Notes: generated from the letters alone by a model not told the origin. Positions 8,483-17,937 are shown, numbered from the stretch's first letter. The stretch: 50,796 nt of DNA from an uncultured Oscillospiraceae bacterium (GCA_947627285.1 CANQVL010000014.1:1-50796), one strand, 5' to 3'. Numbers and translations are program-made.

Positions 8483-8560
8483 GGATGTGTCTCCTTTCAT
8501 CAAGGTATCTCGGTAATATTATTGTCGGCGCCGGCTGTTTTATTCGGAAGGGGGCGCGAA

Positions 8561-9244
8561 ATGCTCTGGACGATCGGCGATCTGCACCTCTCCTTTGAGG
8601 CGGACAAGCCCATGGACGTGTTCGGGCCCGAGTGGGCGGGACACGCCGAAAAGCTAAAAAAGGGGTTCGGGCTCGTTTCCCCCGGCGACACCACCGTTAT
8701 ATGCGGCGACCTCACCTGGGGAATGGATATGAAAAGCTGTCTTACGGATTTCCGCTTCATCGACGCGCTTCCGGGGGATAAGCTGATACTCAAGGGCAAC
8801 CACGACTTCTGGTGGTCCACCGCGGGGAAGGCAAGGGCGTTTTTCGCGGAAAACGGCATTGAGACGATAGATATCATCAACAACAACTGCTTTATCCGCG
8901 AGGGCGCGGCAATATGCGGCACCAGGGGGTGGATGTACCAGGGAAACCCCTCGGAGCACGACAAAAAGCTCATGTCGCGGGAGGCGGGGCGGCTGGAAAC
9001 GAGCCTCAGGGCGGCGGGGGACGCGGAGAGGAAGCTTGTGTTTTTACACTATCCGCCCATATTCGGCAGGTTTTACGCCTCGGAGATCGTCGAGGTCATG
9101 CTCAGGTACGGCGTGAGGGAGTGCTTTTACGGGCACATCCACGGTCCGGGGAGGCCCTTTGCCTTTGAGGGGGAGGACCGGGGGATACGCTATAAGCTCA
9201 TTTCGGCGGACCGGCTGGGGTTCGTGCCGCTGAAAATATCATAA
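8561..9244 (+). CDS. metallophosphoesterase
   Basis: A protein of 227 residues of the calcineurin-like phosphoesterase superfamily. Metal-binding motifs are visible in order: IGDLHL near the N-terminus, CGDLTWG, KGNHDFWW, FLHYPP and FYGHIHG. The C-terminal residues YKLISADRLGFVPL match a clostridial subgroup of this family. The start at 8561 gives a protein opening directly with the first motif and has GGAAGGGGG upstream. The substrate cannot be told from sequence. The gene is divergent from DUF1540 and is followed by the tig promoter. Confidence 0.88.
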   Translation: MLWTIGDLHLSFEADKPMDVFGPEWAGHAEKLKKGFGLVSPGDTTVICGDLTWGMDMKSCLTDFRFIDALPGDKLILKGNHDFWWSTAGKARAFFAENGIETIDIINNNCFIREGAAICGTRGWMYQGNPSEHDKKLMSREAGRLETSLRAAGDAERKLVFLHYPPIFGRFYASEIVEVMLRYGVRECFYGHIHGPGRPFAFEGEDRGIRYKLISADRLGFVPLKIS

Positions 9245-9270
9245 AAAACCGAAGAAAACCATAAAAGTAT

Positions 9271-9298
9271 TTGCAATTGAAAAACAATCTGATATAAT
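9271..9298 (+). promoter_or_regulatory. sigma-A promoter for tig
   Basis: TTGCAA at 9271-9276 and TATAAT at 9293-9298 are separated by 16 bases. The predicted start near 9305 gives a leader of about 58 bases. Confidence 0.8.
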
Positions 9299-9310
9299 GA
9301 CTAAGATGCC

Positions 9311-9332
9311 TTATGGCAGAATAATGCCATAA
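9311..9332 (+). promoter_or_regulatory. hairpin in the tig 5' leader
   Basis: TTATGGCA at 9311-9318 is a perfect inverted repeat of TGCCATAA at 9325-9332 with a 6-base loop. TGCC/GGCA half-sites also recur on either side. It may be an operator or an mRNA-stabilising hairpin. Confidence 0.45.
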
Positions 9333-9362
9333 TGGCAGGAACAAACATAGGAGGAAACAACC

Positions 9363-10670
9363 GTGAACGTCAAGGAATTTGAGAAGAAAGAGAAAAACAC
9401 AGCCGAGCTTACCGTGCTTGTAAGCCCCGAGGAGTTCGAGGACGCCGTTCAGAAGGCGTATCTCAAGGGACGCTCCCGCATACAGATCCCCGGCTTCCGC
9501 AAGGGCAAGGCGCCCAGGAGGATGATCGAGGCCATATACGGCGCCGGCGCCTTTTATGAGGACGCGGTGGAGGCGCTCGCCCCGGACGCCCTTGAGGCGG
9601 GAATAAAGGAGCAGTCCGTGGATACCGTGGGCCGCCCCTCCATACTGGACTTCAACATAGGCGAGGACAGATCACTCTCCATCAAATTCCGCGTATCACT
9701 GTACCCCGAGGTGAAGCTTGAGGGCTACAGGGGCATAGCCGCCCCCAAGCCCGCCGTCCGCGTCACAAAGAAGGACGTGGAGCACGAGCTTGAGCACGTC
9801 CGGGAGCAGAACGCCCGCATCGAGACGGTTGACAGGGCGGCGGAGAAGGGCGACATCGCCGACATCGACTTTGAGGGCTTTGTTGACGGCGTTCCCTTTG
9901 AGGGCGGCAAGGGCGAGCATTACGACCTGGAGCTGGGCTCCGGTCAGTTCATACCCGGCTTTGAGGATCAGGTCATCGGCGCTGTCTCCGGCTCCGACGT
10001 GGAGGTGAAGGTCACCTTCCCCAAGGAGTACACCCCGGAGCTTGCCGGCAAGGACGCCACCTTTAAGGTACACGTAAACGAGGTCAAGGTCAAGGAGCTT
10101 CCCGACCTTGACGACGAGTTTGCCAAGGACGTGTCGGAGTTCGACACCCTGGAGGAGTATTCCGCCAGCATCAAGGAGCAGCTATCCGAGCGGCGGCGCG
10201 GCGAGGCACAGTCCGCCTTTGAGGAGGCCGTCATGTCACGCCTCACCGACATGGTGGAGTGCGAGATCCCCGACGCCATGATCGACGAGCAGGCCGACCA
10301 GATGATGAGCAACTTCCGCTACAACCTGATGAACCAGGGCATGGACCCGGACCAATACTTCAAGATGATGGGCATGAACGCCGAGGACTTCCGCGGCAGC
10401 GTGCGCCCCACCGCCGAGAAGCAGATAAGGCTCGACCTGGCGTTTGAGCACATAGCGAAGGTCGAGGACTTTGAGATCTCCGACGGGGACATCGAGGCGG
10501 AGTATTCAAGGCTTGCCGACCAGTACGGCATGAAGGTGGAGGACGTGAAGAGGGCCATCACCGCCGACTCCGTCAAAACCGGTCTCAGGCTTGAGAAGGC
10601 GAAGCAGCTGGTGCTCGACACCGCCGTCGTGGAGAAGAAGGAGAAGAAGACCGAGGCGGAGGCTGAATAA
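9363..10670 (+). CDS. tig: trigger factor
   Basis: A ribosome-associated chaperone and peptidyl-prolyl isomerase of 435 residues. The N-terminal ribosome-binding domain holds the signature GFRKGKAPRRMIE near residue 44. The FKBP-type isomerase domain spans about residues 150-240 (KGDIADIDFEGFVDGVPFEGG...). The C-terminal helical chaperone domain ends in a lysine/glutamate-rich tail. It begins at GTG 9363 with GGAGGAAA upstream and has its own strong promoter. clpP and clpX follow, the usual tig-clpP-clpX order. Confidence 0.97.
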   Translation: MNVKEFEKKEKNTAELTVLVSPEEFEDAVQKAYLKGRSRIQIPGFRKGKAPRRMIEAIYGAGAFYEDAVEALAPDALEAGIKEQSVDTVGRPSILDFNIGEDRSLSIKFRVSLYPEVKLEGYRGIAAPKPAVRVTKKDVEHELEHVREQNARIETVDRAAEKGDIADIDFEGFVDGVPFEGGKGEHYDLELGSGQFIPGFEDQVIGAVSGSDVEVKVTFPKEYTPELAGKDATFKVHVNEVKVKELPDLDDEFAKDVSEFDTLEEYSASIKEQLSERRRGEAQSAFEEAVMSRLTDMVECEIPDAMIDEQADQMMSNFRYNLMNQGMDPDQYFKMMGMNAEDFRGSVRPTAEKQIRLDLAFEHIAKVEDFEISDGDIEAEYSRLADQYGMKVEDVKRAITADSVKTGLRLEKAKQLVLDTAVVEKKEKKTEAEAE

Positions 10671-10731
10671 TTCCCCGTGTTTCCGGCTATGATTTTACGG
10701 TGAAGGACAGTTTTTTCAGGAGGTTTTGAAA

Positions 10732-11313
10732 ATGAGCTTGGTTCCTTATGTAGTTGAACAGACGTCACGCGGCGAGCGCAGCTATGACATATTCTCGCGC
10801 CTTCTAAACGACCGCATAGTCTTTTTGGGCGAGGAGGTCAACGACACCACCGCGAGCCTTGTTGTGGCACAGTTCCTTTTCCTTGAGGCGCAGGACCCGG
10901 ATAAGGACATTCAGTTTTACATCAATTCCCCCGGCGGCTCCATAACCTCCGGCATGGCGATCTACGACACCATGAAGTACATCAAGTGCGACGTCTCCAC
11001 CATCTGCATCGGCATGGCGGCGAGCATGGCGGCGTTCCTTTTGAGCTCCGGCACCAAGGGCAAGCGCCTGGCGCTCCCCAACAGCGAGATCATGATACAC
11101 CAGCCCTCCGCCGGCACCCAGGGGCAGGTCACGGACATGGCAATACACCTGGCGCGCATACAGAGGATAAAGGACAAGATAAACTCCATCATGGCGGAGA
11201 ACACCGGAAAGAGCGTGGACGTGATACGCGATGCCTGCGAGCGCGACAACTTCATGAGCCCGCAGGAGGCCCTGGATTTCGGACTCATCGACAAGGTCAT
11301 CACAAAAAGATAA
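10732..11313 (+). CDS. clpP: ATP-dependent Clp protease proteolytic subunit
   Basis: A serine protease subunit of 193 residues that forms the tetradecameric ClpP chamber. The catalytic residues are S98 in GMAASMAAF and H123 in MIHQPSAG; the catalytic Asp is expected in the ERDNFMS segment. The start ATG at 10732 has a perfect AGGAGG eight bases upstream; a TTG two codons earlier is less likely. The 61-base gap after tig has no clear terminator, so readthrough is possible. ClpX, its unfoldase partner, follows. Confidence 0.98.
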   Translation: MSLVPYVVEQTSRGERSYDIFSRLLNDRIVFLGEEVNDTTASLVVAQFLFLEAQDPDKDIQFYINSPGGSITSGMAIYDTMKYIKCDVSTICIGMAASMAAFLLSSGTKGKRLALPNSEIMIHQPSAGTQGQVTDMAIHLARIQRIKDKINSIMAENTGKSVDVIRDACERDNFMSPQEALDFGLIDKVITKR

Positions 11314-11332
11314 GCTGACGGACCCCAATTCT

Positions 11333-11354
11333 CCCTCCCCGCAAACGGGGAGGG
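11333..11354 (+). other. intercistronic hairpin between clpP and clpX
   Basis: CCCTCCCCG at 11333-11341 pairs with CGGGGAGGG at 11346-11354 around CAAA. No T run follows. It may tune clpX readthrough or protect the clpP message. Confidence 0.5.
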
Positions 11355-11378
11355 GATATGTGAAAGGAAACCCGGTAA

Positions 11379-12674
11379 ATGCCGAAAATTGACGAATATA
11401 CGCCCCGCTGTGATTTCTGCGGCAGGACCCAGTCCCAGGTGCACCGGCTGTTCACAGGACAGTACGCCAACATCTGCGACGAGTGCGTGGAGCTTTGCCA
11501 CGATATAATCCGCGAGGGCTGGGAGGACGAGGAAGAGCTGGACGCCGCCGGGCGGGAGGAGGCATCCCCCTACGAGATGGCGAAAAAGCTCCCCAAGCCC
11601 GCGAAGATAAAGGAATACCTGGACCAATACATCATTGGGCAGGACAGGGCAAAGGTGGCCCTGTCCGTGGCTGTTTACAACCACTATAAGCGTATCTTCT
11701 GCCAGACAGGAAACGACACGGAGATACAAAAGAGCAACATACTCATCGTCGGACCCACCGGCTCCGGCAAGACCATGTTCGCCCAGACCCTCGCGAAGAT
11801 GCTGGAGGTCCCCTTCGCCATCGCCGATGCCACCACCCTCACCGAGGCCGGCTACGTGGGCGACGACGTGGAGAATATCCTCCTGCGGCTTTTGCAGGCG
11901 GCGGATTTCAACGTGCCCCTTGCCGAGCGCGGGATAATCTACATCGACGAGATAGACAAGATAGCCCGCAAGAGCGAAAACACCTCCATTACCCGGGACG
12001 TGTCCGGCGAGGGCGTCCAGCAGGCGCTTTTGAAGCTTCTTGAGGGCACTGTTGCCAACGTTCCGCCCCAGGGCGGGCGCAAGCACCCGCACCAGGAGTT
12101 CATCGCCGTGGACACCACGAACATCCTTTTCATCTGCGGCGGCGCCTTTGACGGCATCGACAAGATAATCGAGCACCGCCTGGACAAAAAGTCCATGGGC
12201 TTCGGCGCGGAGATAAAGACAAAGAGCGAGAAGGATATCAGCGAGATACTGGAAAATATCCAGTCCCACGACCTTTTGAAATACGGCATAATCCCGGAGC
12301 TCATCGGGCGTATGCCGGTCATAGTGCCCATGCGCCAGCTCACCCGCGAGGACCTGGTGCGCATACTCAAGGAGCCCAAGAACGCCCTGACGCGCCAGTA
12401 CAAGGCGCTTATGAGCTATGACCGGGTGAACCTTGAATTTGACGACGCCGCCCTTGAGGCCATCGCCGACAAGGCCATAGCCATGGACATCGGCGCCAGG
12501 GGGCTCAGGTCCGTGGTGGAGGGGATACTTACTGACATCATGTTTGAGATACCCTCCGAGGAGCGGGTGGACCGGGTCACGGTGACAAAGGAATGTGTCA
12601 CCGAGGGCGCGCGCCCGCGGCTCCACCTTCGACCCAGACCGCAGATAGACCCGGACGCGGCTCCTGCCATCTGA
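11379..12674 (+). CDS. clpX: ATP-dependent Clp protease ATP-binding subunit ClpX
   Basis: An AAA+ unfoldase of 431 residues that feeds substrates to ClpP. The N-terminal zinc-binding domain has C11, C14, C33 and C36. The Walker A motif GPTGSGKT is near residues 125-132, the pore loop is GYVGDDVE (usually GYVGEDVE), Walker B is [11 protein letters not shown], and the RKH loop is [10 protein letters not shown]. The length is typical. GAAAGGAAA precedes the ATG. It lies after clpP and before lon, a conserved proteolysis cluster. Confidence 0.98.
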   Translation: MPKIDEYTPRCDFCGRTQSQVHRLFTGQYANICDECVELCHDIIREGWEDEEELDAAGREEASPYEMAKKLPKPAKIKEYLDQYIIGQDRAKVALSVAVYNHYKRIFCQTGNDTEIQKSNILIVGPTGSGKTMFAQTLAKMLEVPFAIADATTLTEAGYVGDDVENILLRLLQAADFNVPLAERGIIYIDEIDKIARKSENTSITRDVSGEGVQQALLKLLEGTVANVPPQGGRKHPHQEFIAVDTTNILFICGGAFDGIDKIIEHRLDKKSMGFGAEIKTKSEKDISEILENIQSHDLLKYGIIPELIGRMPVIVPMRQLTREDLVRILKEPKNALTRQYKALMSYDRVNLEFDDAALEAIADKAIAMDIGARGLRSVVEGILTDIMFEIPSEERVDRVTVTKECVTEGARPRLHLRPRPQIDPDAAPAI

Positions 12675-12684
12675 ACTGAAGACA

Positions 12685-12713
12685 CAAGAGCTGCATGGAC
12701 AATGCGGCTCTTG
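12685..12713 (+). other. 12-bp hairpin between clpX and lon
   Basis: CAAGAGCTGCAT at 12685-12696 pairs with ATGCGGCTCTTG at 12702-12713 (one G-T wobble) around GGACA. It begins eleven bases after the clpX stop and its right arm overlaps the lon -35 box. It has no T run and could be a terminator remnant or an operator. Confidence 0.5.
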
Positions 12714-12739
12714 CGCGTGCTTATACCGGGAAGTATTAT
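12711..12739 (+). promoter_or_regulatory. candidate sigma-A promoter for lon
   Basis: TTGCGC at 12711-12716 and TATTAT at 12734-12739 are separated by 17 bases. Transcription would begin about 20 bases before the lon ATG. Confidence 0.6.
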
Positions 12740-12763
12740 GTATACCCACAACGAGGTTTTATT

Positions 12764-15304
12764 ATGAACGAAGCTTATTCCGATCTGCCCGTGGAGGAGC
12801 TGCCCCTTGTGTCGCTGAGCGGCACGGCAGTCTTTCCCGGAATGACAATAAAAATAGTTGAGGAGCGGGCGCAGAACCTGACGGCGCTGTCAAAGTGCTT
12901 CAGCGGCGAGAGCCGCGCCTTTGTCATCACCTCCGAGGACCTTTTCGAGCACGGCGACGGCGAGGACGGGGACGGGGAGATGGAGCAGCTCACGAGCGAC
13001 GACCTTTCGGAGCTGTTCGCCAAAATGGAGGAGCTGACAAAGGACGAGAACGAGGAGGACGACAGCCTCTTTGTTGACGACCGGCCGGTCTCCCGCGCAG
13101 GCTCCGGCATCGCCGCGCTCGGAGGCGTATGCACCGCCGACCACTATTTCCAGATACCCGGCGGGGGGATGGTGGTGATGGTCTCCTGCGTCAACCGGGC
13201 CGCAATAATCGAACGCCACAACCGGGGCACCCACTACACCGCCACGGTCCTACTCCTGGGCGACGAGAATGTGCGTATGACCCCGCGGCTCCGCGTGCTC
13301 TTGAACAGTGCCCTGGAGCTTTACAGGCGCTTCTGCGAGCTTTCGGGAAGCGCGCCCGTGTCTGCCGACACGGTGGAAAAGGCGGGCTTCTCAGGCGACC
13401 TGGGCTTCGCGGCGGACATCCTTGCCCAGGCGCTTTCGCTCCGCGCCGACCAGAAGCAGGAGCTCATGGAGACGCTTGACCCCATAAAGCGCTTCCGCAC
13501 CGTCACCGATATGCTCCGCGAGGCCGTGGAGGTCATGGACGTGGAGCGCGACATCGGGCGCAAGGTGGATGAGCAGATGGCGCGAAACCACCGGGAGCAG
13601 ATACTGCGCGAGCATATCCGCGTCCTCCAGTCAGAGCTGGGGGAGGACGACTACTCGGAGATAGAGGATTACAGGCGGAGGATATTTGCCCTCAACCTGG
13701 ACGATGAGACCACCGCTAAGCTTTTGAAGGAGAATGACCGCCTTTCAAAGCAGCCCTTCGTCTCCGCCGAGGCGTCGGTCATCAGGACATACCTTGACGC
13801 CGTTTTGGAGCTTCCCTGGCGCAGCTCCACCAAGGAGCGCCTTGATTTGAAGAGCGCCAGGCGCATACTTGACCGGGACCACTTCGGGCTTGAGAAGGTA
13901 AAGGAGCGGATCGTGGAGTTCCTCGCCGTCAGGTGCATGGCTCCCAACGTCAAGGGCGGGATCATATGCCTTGTGGGGCCTCCGGGCGTGGGGAAGACGT
14001 CCATAGCCATATCCATAGCCGACGCCATGAACAGGAAGCTTGCCCGCATAAGCCTGGGCGGCGTCCATGACGAGGCGGACATACGCGGTCACAGGAAGAC
14101 GTACATCGGCGCGATGCCGGGACGTATCATCACAGCCATCACGCAGGCGGGGTCGAATAACCCCCTCATAGTTCTGGACGAGATAGACAAGCTGGGGCAC
14201 GACTACAAGGGCGACCCGGCAAGCGCGCTTCTGGAGGCGCTGGACCCGGAGCAAAATTCCTGCTTCCGCGACCACTTCTTAGAGGTGCCCTTCGACCTCT
14301 CCGGCGCCATGTTCATAGCCACCGCCAACACCGTTGACACCATACCCAGACCGCTTCTTGACCGCATGGAGGTCATAGAGATAACCAGCTACACCGACGA
14401 GGAAAAGCTCCAGATAGCCAAAAAGCACCTCATTCCCAAGCAGAGGAAAAAGCACGGGCTCACCGCGAAGACCCTGCGTGTGGCGGACAACGCCGTGAGG
14501 GAGCTCATATCCGGCTACACGCGGGAGTCCGGCGTGCGCCAGCTTGAGCGGGAGATCGCGCGTCTTTGCCGCAAGGCGGATATGCTCATAGCCTCCGGCG
14601 AGGGCGAGTATCTGTCCGTGACGGCCTCCTCCCTGGAGGAGCTTTTGGGACCGCGCAGATATAAGCCGGAGCGCCTTACGGGGCGTGACCGGGTGGGGAT
14701 CGTCAACGGGCTTGCCTGGACACAGGTGGGCGGCGAAATGCTCGAGGTGGAGTGCGCGGCGCTGGAGGGCTCGGGGAAGATAGAGCTCACGGGCAACCTG
14801 GGGGACGTGATGAAGGAATCAGCCCACGCCGCCTTGAGCTATATCCGCTCTAAGTGCGATAAGCTGGGCATTGACAGCGACTTTTACAGGAAAACCGATG
14901 TCCACCTCCATTTCCCCGAGGGCGCGGTGCCAAAGGACGGTCCCTCCGCCGGTATCGCGATATCCTGCGCCATAGTCTCGGCTCTCACGGGTATCCCCGT
15001 GAGGAGCGACGTGGCAATGACGGGGGAGATAACGCTTACCGGGCGCGTCCTGCCCATAGGCGGGCTGAGGGAGAAGACGATGGCGGCGCTGAGGTTCGGG
15101 GTGAAGACGGTGATAATTCCCGAGGAGAACCTGCCGGACCTTGAGGAGATAGACCAGACCGTCCGCAGGTCCCTGGGCTTTGTCGCCGCGTCAAAGCTTG
15201 ACGACGTGCTTGACGCCGCCCTGGTCCACCCGGAGGGGCGTCCGACACGCGGGCACGCCGGCAGAAGGGGAGCGAAGGACGGCTCCGCCGCCGCGAGGCA
15301 GTAA
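12764..15304 (+). CDS. lon: ATP-dependent protease Lon
   Basis: A AAA+ protease of 846 residues that degrades damaged and regulatory proteins. The N-terminal substrate domain begins ELPLVSLSGTAVFPGM. It is interrupted at about residues 62-110 by a highly acidic stretch of Asp/Glu-rich sequence, after which the Lon pattern resumes. Walker A (GPPGVGKTS) is near residue 404. The protease dyad is S728 in KDGPSAGIA and K771 in GGLREKT, 43 residues apart as in E. coli Lon. ATG at 12764 has ACGAGG upstream; in-frame extension to 12695 would run through the promoter and hairpin. Confidence 0.96.
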   Translation: MNEAYSDLPVEELPLVSLSGTAVFPGMTIKIVEERAQNLTALSKCFSGESRAFVITSEDLFEHGDGEDGDGEMEQLTSDDLSELFAKMEELTKDENEEDDSLFVDDRPVSRAGSGIAALGGVCTADHYFQIPGGGMVVMVSCVNRAAIIERHNRGTHYTATVLLLGDENVRMTPRLRVLLNSALELYRRFCELSGSAPVSADTVEKAGFSGDLGFAADILAQALSLRADQKQELMETLDPIKRFRTVTDMLREAVEVMDVERDIGRKVDEQMARNHREQILREHIRVLQSELGEDDYSEIEDYRRRIFALNLDDETTAKLLKENDRLSKQPFVSAEASVIRTYLDAVLELPWRSSTKERLDLKSARRILDRDHFGLEKVKERIVEFLAVRCMAPNVKGGIICLVGPPGVGKTSIAISIADAMNRKLARISLGGVHDEADIRGHRKTYIGAMPGRIITAITQAGSNNPLIVLDEIDKLGHDYKGDPASALLEALDPEQNSCFRDHFLEVPFDLSGAMFIATANTVDTIPRPLLDRMEVIEITSYTDEEKLQIAKKHLIPKQRKKHGLTAKTLRVADNAVRELISGYTRESGVRQLEREIARLCRKADMLIASGEGEYLSVTASSLEELLGPRRYKPERLTGRDRVGIVNGLAWTQVGGEMLEVECAALEGSGKIELTGNLGDVMKESAHAALSYIRSKCDKLGIDSDFYRKTDVHLHFPEGAVPKDGPSAGIAISCAIVSALTGIPVRSDVAMTGEITLTGRVLPIGGLREKTMAALRFGVKTVIIPEENLPDLEEIDQTVRRSLGFVAASKLDDVLDAALVHPEGRPTRGHAGRRGAKDGSAAARQ

Positions 15305-15314
15305 GGGCTTAAAG

Positions 15315-15896
15315 ATGGATTTCAGAAAAGCGGAATTTATAAAATCGGCGGTGGGACCGGCGGATTTCATACGCGACGGGCTCCCCCAGGCTGCCTTTGC
15401 CGGGCGCAGCAACGTGGGCAAGTCCTCGGTGATAAACTCACTGGTGGAGCGGAAAAACTTTGCCCGCGTGGGTTCACGCCCCGGGAAGACGGGTCAGATA
15501 AACTATTTCCTTGTGGACAAACGCTTTTACATCGTGGACCTCCCCGGCTACGGCTACGCGGAGGTCTCCAAGGCGGAGCGCGACAGGTGGGGCAGGCTCA
15601 TGGAGGACTACTTCGCCTCGGGGCTCATAACCCTGGGCGTACAGATAGTTGACGCCCGCCACAAGCCCTCCGCCGACGACATAACCATGATGGACTGGTT
15701 CAAGCACAATCTTTGCCCATTCATGGTCGTCGCGAACAAGGTGGACAAGTGCAAAAGTTCCGAGATCCCCGGCAGCATCGCCCGGATCCGCGAGACGCTG
15801 GACATCTCCCAGGACACGGACCTTGTCTATTACTCCGCCCAGACGGGGGAGGGCAGGGAGACGCTGAGGATCATTTTAGAGGGTGCGCTGGAATGA
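15315..15896 (+). CDS. engB: ribosome biogenesis GTP-binding protein EngB (YsxC/YihA)
   Basis: A small GTPase of 193 residues required for 50S subunit assembly. G1 is GRSNVGKSS, G3 is DLPGYGYA and G4 is ANKVDK. It begins MDFRKAEFIKSA and matches family length. The ribosome site (TAAGGG) is weak. It follows lon by ten bases; the lon-engB pairing is common in Firmicutes. Its stop overlaps the next start as ATGA. Confidence 0.96.
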   Translation: MDFRKAEFIKSAVGPADFIRDGLPQAAFAGRSNVGKSSVINSLVERKNFARVGSRPGKTGQINYFLVDKRFYIVDLPGYGYAEVSKAERDRWGRLMEDYFASGLITLGVQIVDARHKPSADDITMMDWFKHNLCPFMVVANKVDKCKSSEIPGSIARIRETLDISQDTDLVYYSAQTGEGRETLRIILEGALE

Positions 15897-16567
15897 GGAA
15901 CATATGGGAAAACCTGGACTGGTCCATACTGACAAACGCACTCATCTCCGCCATACCGGTGCTCATATGCATCACCCTCCACGAGTGTGCCCACGGGCTC
16001 ACAGCGCTGAAGCTGGGGGACACCACGGCGCGGGACATGGGAAGGCTCAGCCTCAACCCGTTCAGGCATTTTGACATAATGGGCTTTATAATGATGGCCT
16101 TTGTCGGCTTCGGCTGGGCAAAGCCCGTGCCTGTGGACATGCGCCGCTTCCGCCACCCAAAGCGGGATATGGCGATAACCGCCGCGGCGGGGCCCGTTTC
16201 AAATATCCTCATTAGCGCGGTTTTCCTCTTCCTTTACGGGCTCTTGTGGCGGCCGCTCTCGGGCGAGGGCGTGCCGTATTTCATAAGCGCCATGCTGTAC
16301 CGGACGGCGTACCTGAGCCTCGCCTTTGCCGTATTTAATATTATCCCCATTCCGCCCCTGGACGGCTCTAAGGTGCTCTACTCGGTGATTAGCGAGGAGA
16401 GCTATTATAAGCTCATGCGCTATGAGCGCTACGGCATGATAATACTTGTGGTCCTGGTGGTGACCGGCATCGTTTCCGGTCCACTCAACGCGGCTACACA
16501 GTGGCTTTTTGATAAGCTTTTTGTTGTCGCCGAGCTGGGCTTCAGGCTTTGGAGCCTCATATTTTGA
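15893..16567 (+). CDS. site-2 protease family (peptidase M50) membrane protein
   Basis: An integral membrane metalloprotease of 224 residues. The zinc motif HECAH lies in the first membrane segment at about residues 29-33. The second conserved segment NIIPIPPLDGSKVL, near residue 149, supplies the third ligand aspartate. At least four hydrophobic segments are visible. This is the short M50 form found next to scpA in many Clostridia. The substrate is unknown. It overlaps engB by four bases and is followed by scpA after ten bases. Confidence 0.92.
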   Translation: MRNIWENLDWSILTNALISAIPVLICITLHECAHGLTALKLGDTTARDMGRLSLNPFRHFDIMGFIMMAFVGFGWAKPVPVDMRRFRHPKRDMAITAAAGPVSNILISAVFLFLYGLLWRPLSGEGVPYFISAMLYRTAYLSLAFAVFNIIPIPPLDGSKVLYSVISEESYYKLMRYERYGMIILVVLVVTGIVSGPLNAATQWLFDKLFVVAELGFRLWSLIF

Positions 16568-16577
16568 AAGGTATCAG

Positions 16578-17336
16578 ATGGAGAATCCCACCTTCCGGCT
16601 GGAGGGCGTTGTCAGGACCCGAGAGGAGCTTGAGGACTTCGAGGGACCGCTTACGCTTATCCTTCAGCTTCTTGCCAAAAACAAAATAGAGATACAGGAC
16701 ATAAGGATCGCCGAGCTTCTTGACCAGTACCTCGCCTACCTTGACGAGATGAAGTCCATGGACCTGGACATAGCCTCGGAATTTGTCCAGATGGCGTCGC
16801 ACCTTGTCTACATCAAGGCGCGTATGCTCATATCCGCCGGTGAGGAGACGGGGGAGCTGGAGGAGCTCATCGAGTCCCTTGAGCGTTTGCGCAATAAGGA
16901 CTCCTTTGAGCGGCTGAAGCTTGTCCTTCCGGACATCGCCTCCATGTATACCAGAGGCGCCGGGACCGTGGTAAAGCCGCCGGAGTATCTTCCCGTGGAC
17001 AAGGAGTACCGCTACGTCCACGAGCGGTCCGACCTCACCGACGCCATGGTTCGCGTGCTCACCAGGGAGGACGCGCTGAACGCCGCGAAAAGCCCCGCGG
17101 GATTCCGGTTCCCGGAGAGGATAGTTTTCTCAGTCACCGAGAAGACAAAGCAGATCGTAAACCTCCTCACGGCCCGGGGACCCATCACTCTGCCGGAGCT
17201 TTTCAAAAAAAGCGGCAGCCGCACGGAGCTTGTCGCCACCTTTGTGGCGGTTTTGGAGCTTGCCCACGACGGGAGCGTCGTTTTGGAGGGCGAGGGGGAG
17301 GAAATGAGCATTTCCCTGAATGAAAAAGATACCTGA
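16578..17336 (+). CDS. scpA: segregation and condensation protein A
   Basis: A kleisin of 252 residues that bridges the Smc heads in the chromosome condensin complex. The N-terminus has FEGPLTLILQLLAKNKIEIQDI, a ScpA signature, followed by LDIASEFVQMASHLVYIKARML. The C-terminal winged-helix portion ends near GSVVLEG. GAAAGG lies seven bases before the ATG; an earlier in-frame start would overlap the M50 gene. scpB follows, as usual. Confidence 0.96.
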   Translation: MENPTFRLEGVVRTREELEDFEGPLTLILQLLAKNKIEIQDIRIAELLDQYLAYLDEMKSMDLDIASEFVQMASHLVYIKARMLISAGEETGELEELIESLERLRNKDSFERLKLVLPDIASMYTRGAGTVVKPPEYLPVDKEYRYVHERSDLTDAMVRVLTREDALNAAKSPAGFRFPERIVFSVTEKTKQIVNLLTARGPITLPELFKKSGSRTELVATFVAVLELAHDGSVVLEGEGEEMSISLNEKDT

Positions 17337-17347
17337 AAGGCCATAAT

Positions 17348-17935
17348 ATGGACGAACACGAACTTGAATCCGCCATAGAGGGGATACTTTTCGCCTCCGG
17401 CGAGCCGGTCTCCGCGAAGCGCATCGCCGCCGTGCTTGTGACGGGGGAGCGGGAGGTATTTGAAGCCGCCGAGCGCATACGCCTGCGCCTCATAAACGAG
17501 GGGCGGGGGATACGCCTGGTGCGGCTGGAGGACTCCCTTCAGCTCTGCTCCGCGCCTGAGCTTTCTGACGTCATACGTCTGGCGCTGGAGACGCGCAAGC
17601 CGCCAAAGCTCACCCAGACGGCTCTTGAGGTCCTGGCAATCACGGCGTATTTCCAGCCCGTCACCAGGGCGTACATTGACGATATGCGCGGCGCCGACTC
17701 CAGCTACACCGTCGGCGTACTCACCGAGCGCGGGCTCATCGAGCCCTGCGGCACCCTGGACGCGCCGGGCAGACCGACGCTTTTCAGGACAACCGCCGCC
17801 TTTCTGCGGGTGTTTGGGCTCCAAAGCCTTGACGACCTCCCGGAGCTTCCGCAAAAGGAGGGCGCGGAGGGCGAGCAGCTGAAAATACCCGACCTCGACC
17901 CTGACGGAGCGGCGCAGCCGTCCGCTGAAGGTTGA
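17348..17935 (+). CDS. scpB: segregation and condensation protein B
   Basis: A winged-helix protein of 195 residues that binds the ScpA middle region in the Smc complex. It begins ESAIEGILFASGEPVSAKRIA and contains LTQTALEVLAITAYFQPVTRAYID, the family core, then GLIEPCGTLDAPGRPTLF. The last 30 or so residues are polar and acidic. It follows scpA by 11 bases with GAAAGG upstream. The stop overlaps the region of the next promoter. Confidence 0.96.
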   Translation: MDEHELESAIEGILFASGEPVSAKRIAAVLVTGEREVFEAAERIRLRLINEGRGIRLVRLEDSLQLCSAPELSDVIRLALETRKPPKLTQTALEVLAITAYFQPVTRAYIDDMRGADSSYTVGVLTERGLIEPCGTLDAPGRPTLFRTTAAFLRVFGLQSLDDLPELPQKEGAEGEQLKIPDLDPDGAAQPSAEG

Positions 17936-17937
17936 CT

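Noticed and set aside
8354-8560. N-terminal extension of the phosphoesterase across the DUF1540 gene
   Set aside because: The extension is opposite a supported gene, and the family motif starts at the ATG at 8561, which has a good ribosome site.
10962-12749. Long minus-strand open frame of 595 codons opposite clpP and clpX
   Set aside because: It lies wholly against two well-identified genes, has no family resemblance and is explained by high GC content and codon bias.
12695-12763. Longer Lon starting at 12695
   Set aside because: The extra residues would be encoded by the intergenic hairpin and promoter; the usual Lon N-terminus starts after ATG 12764.
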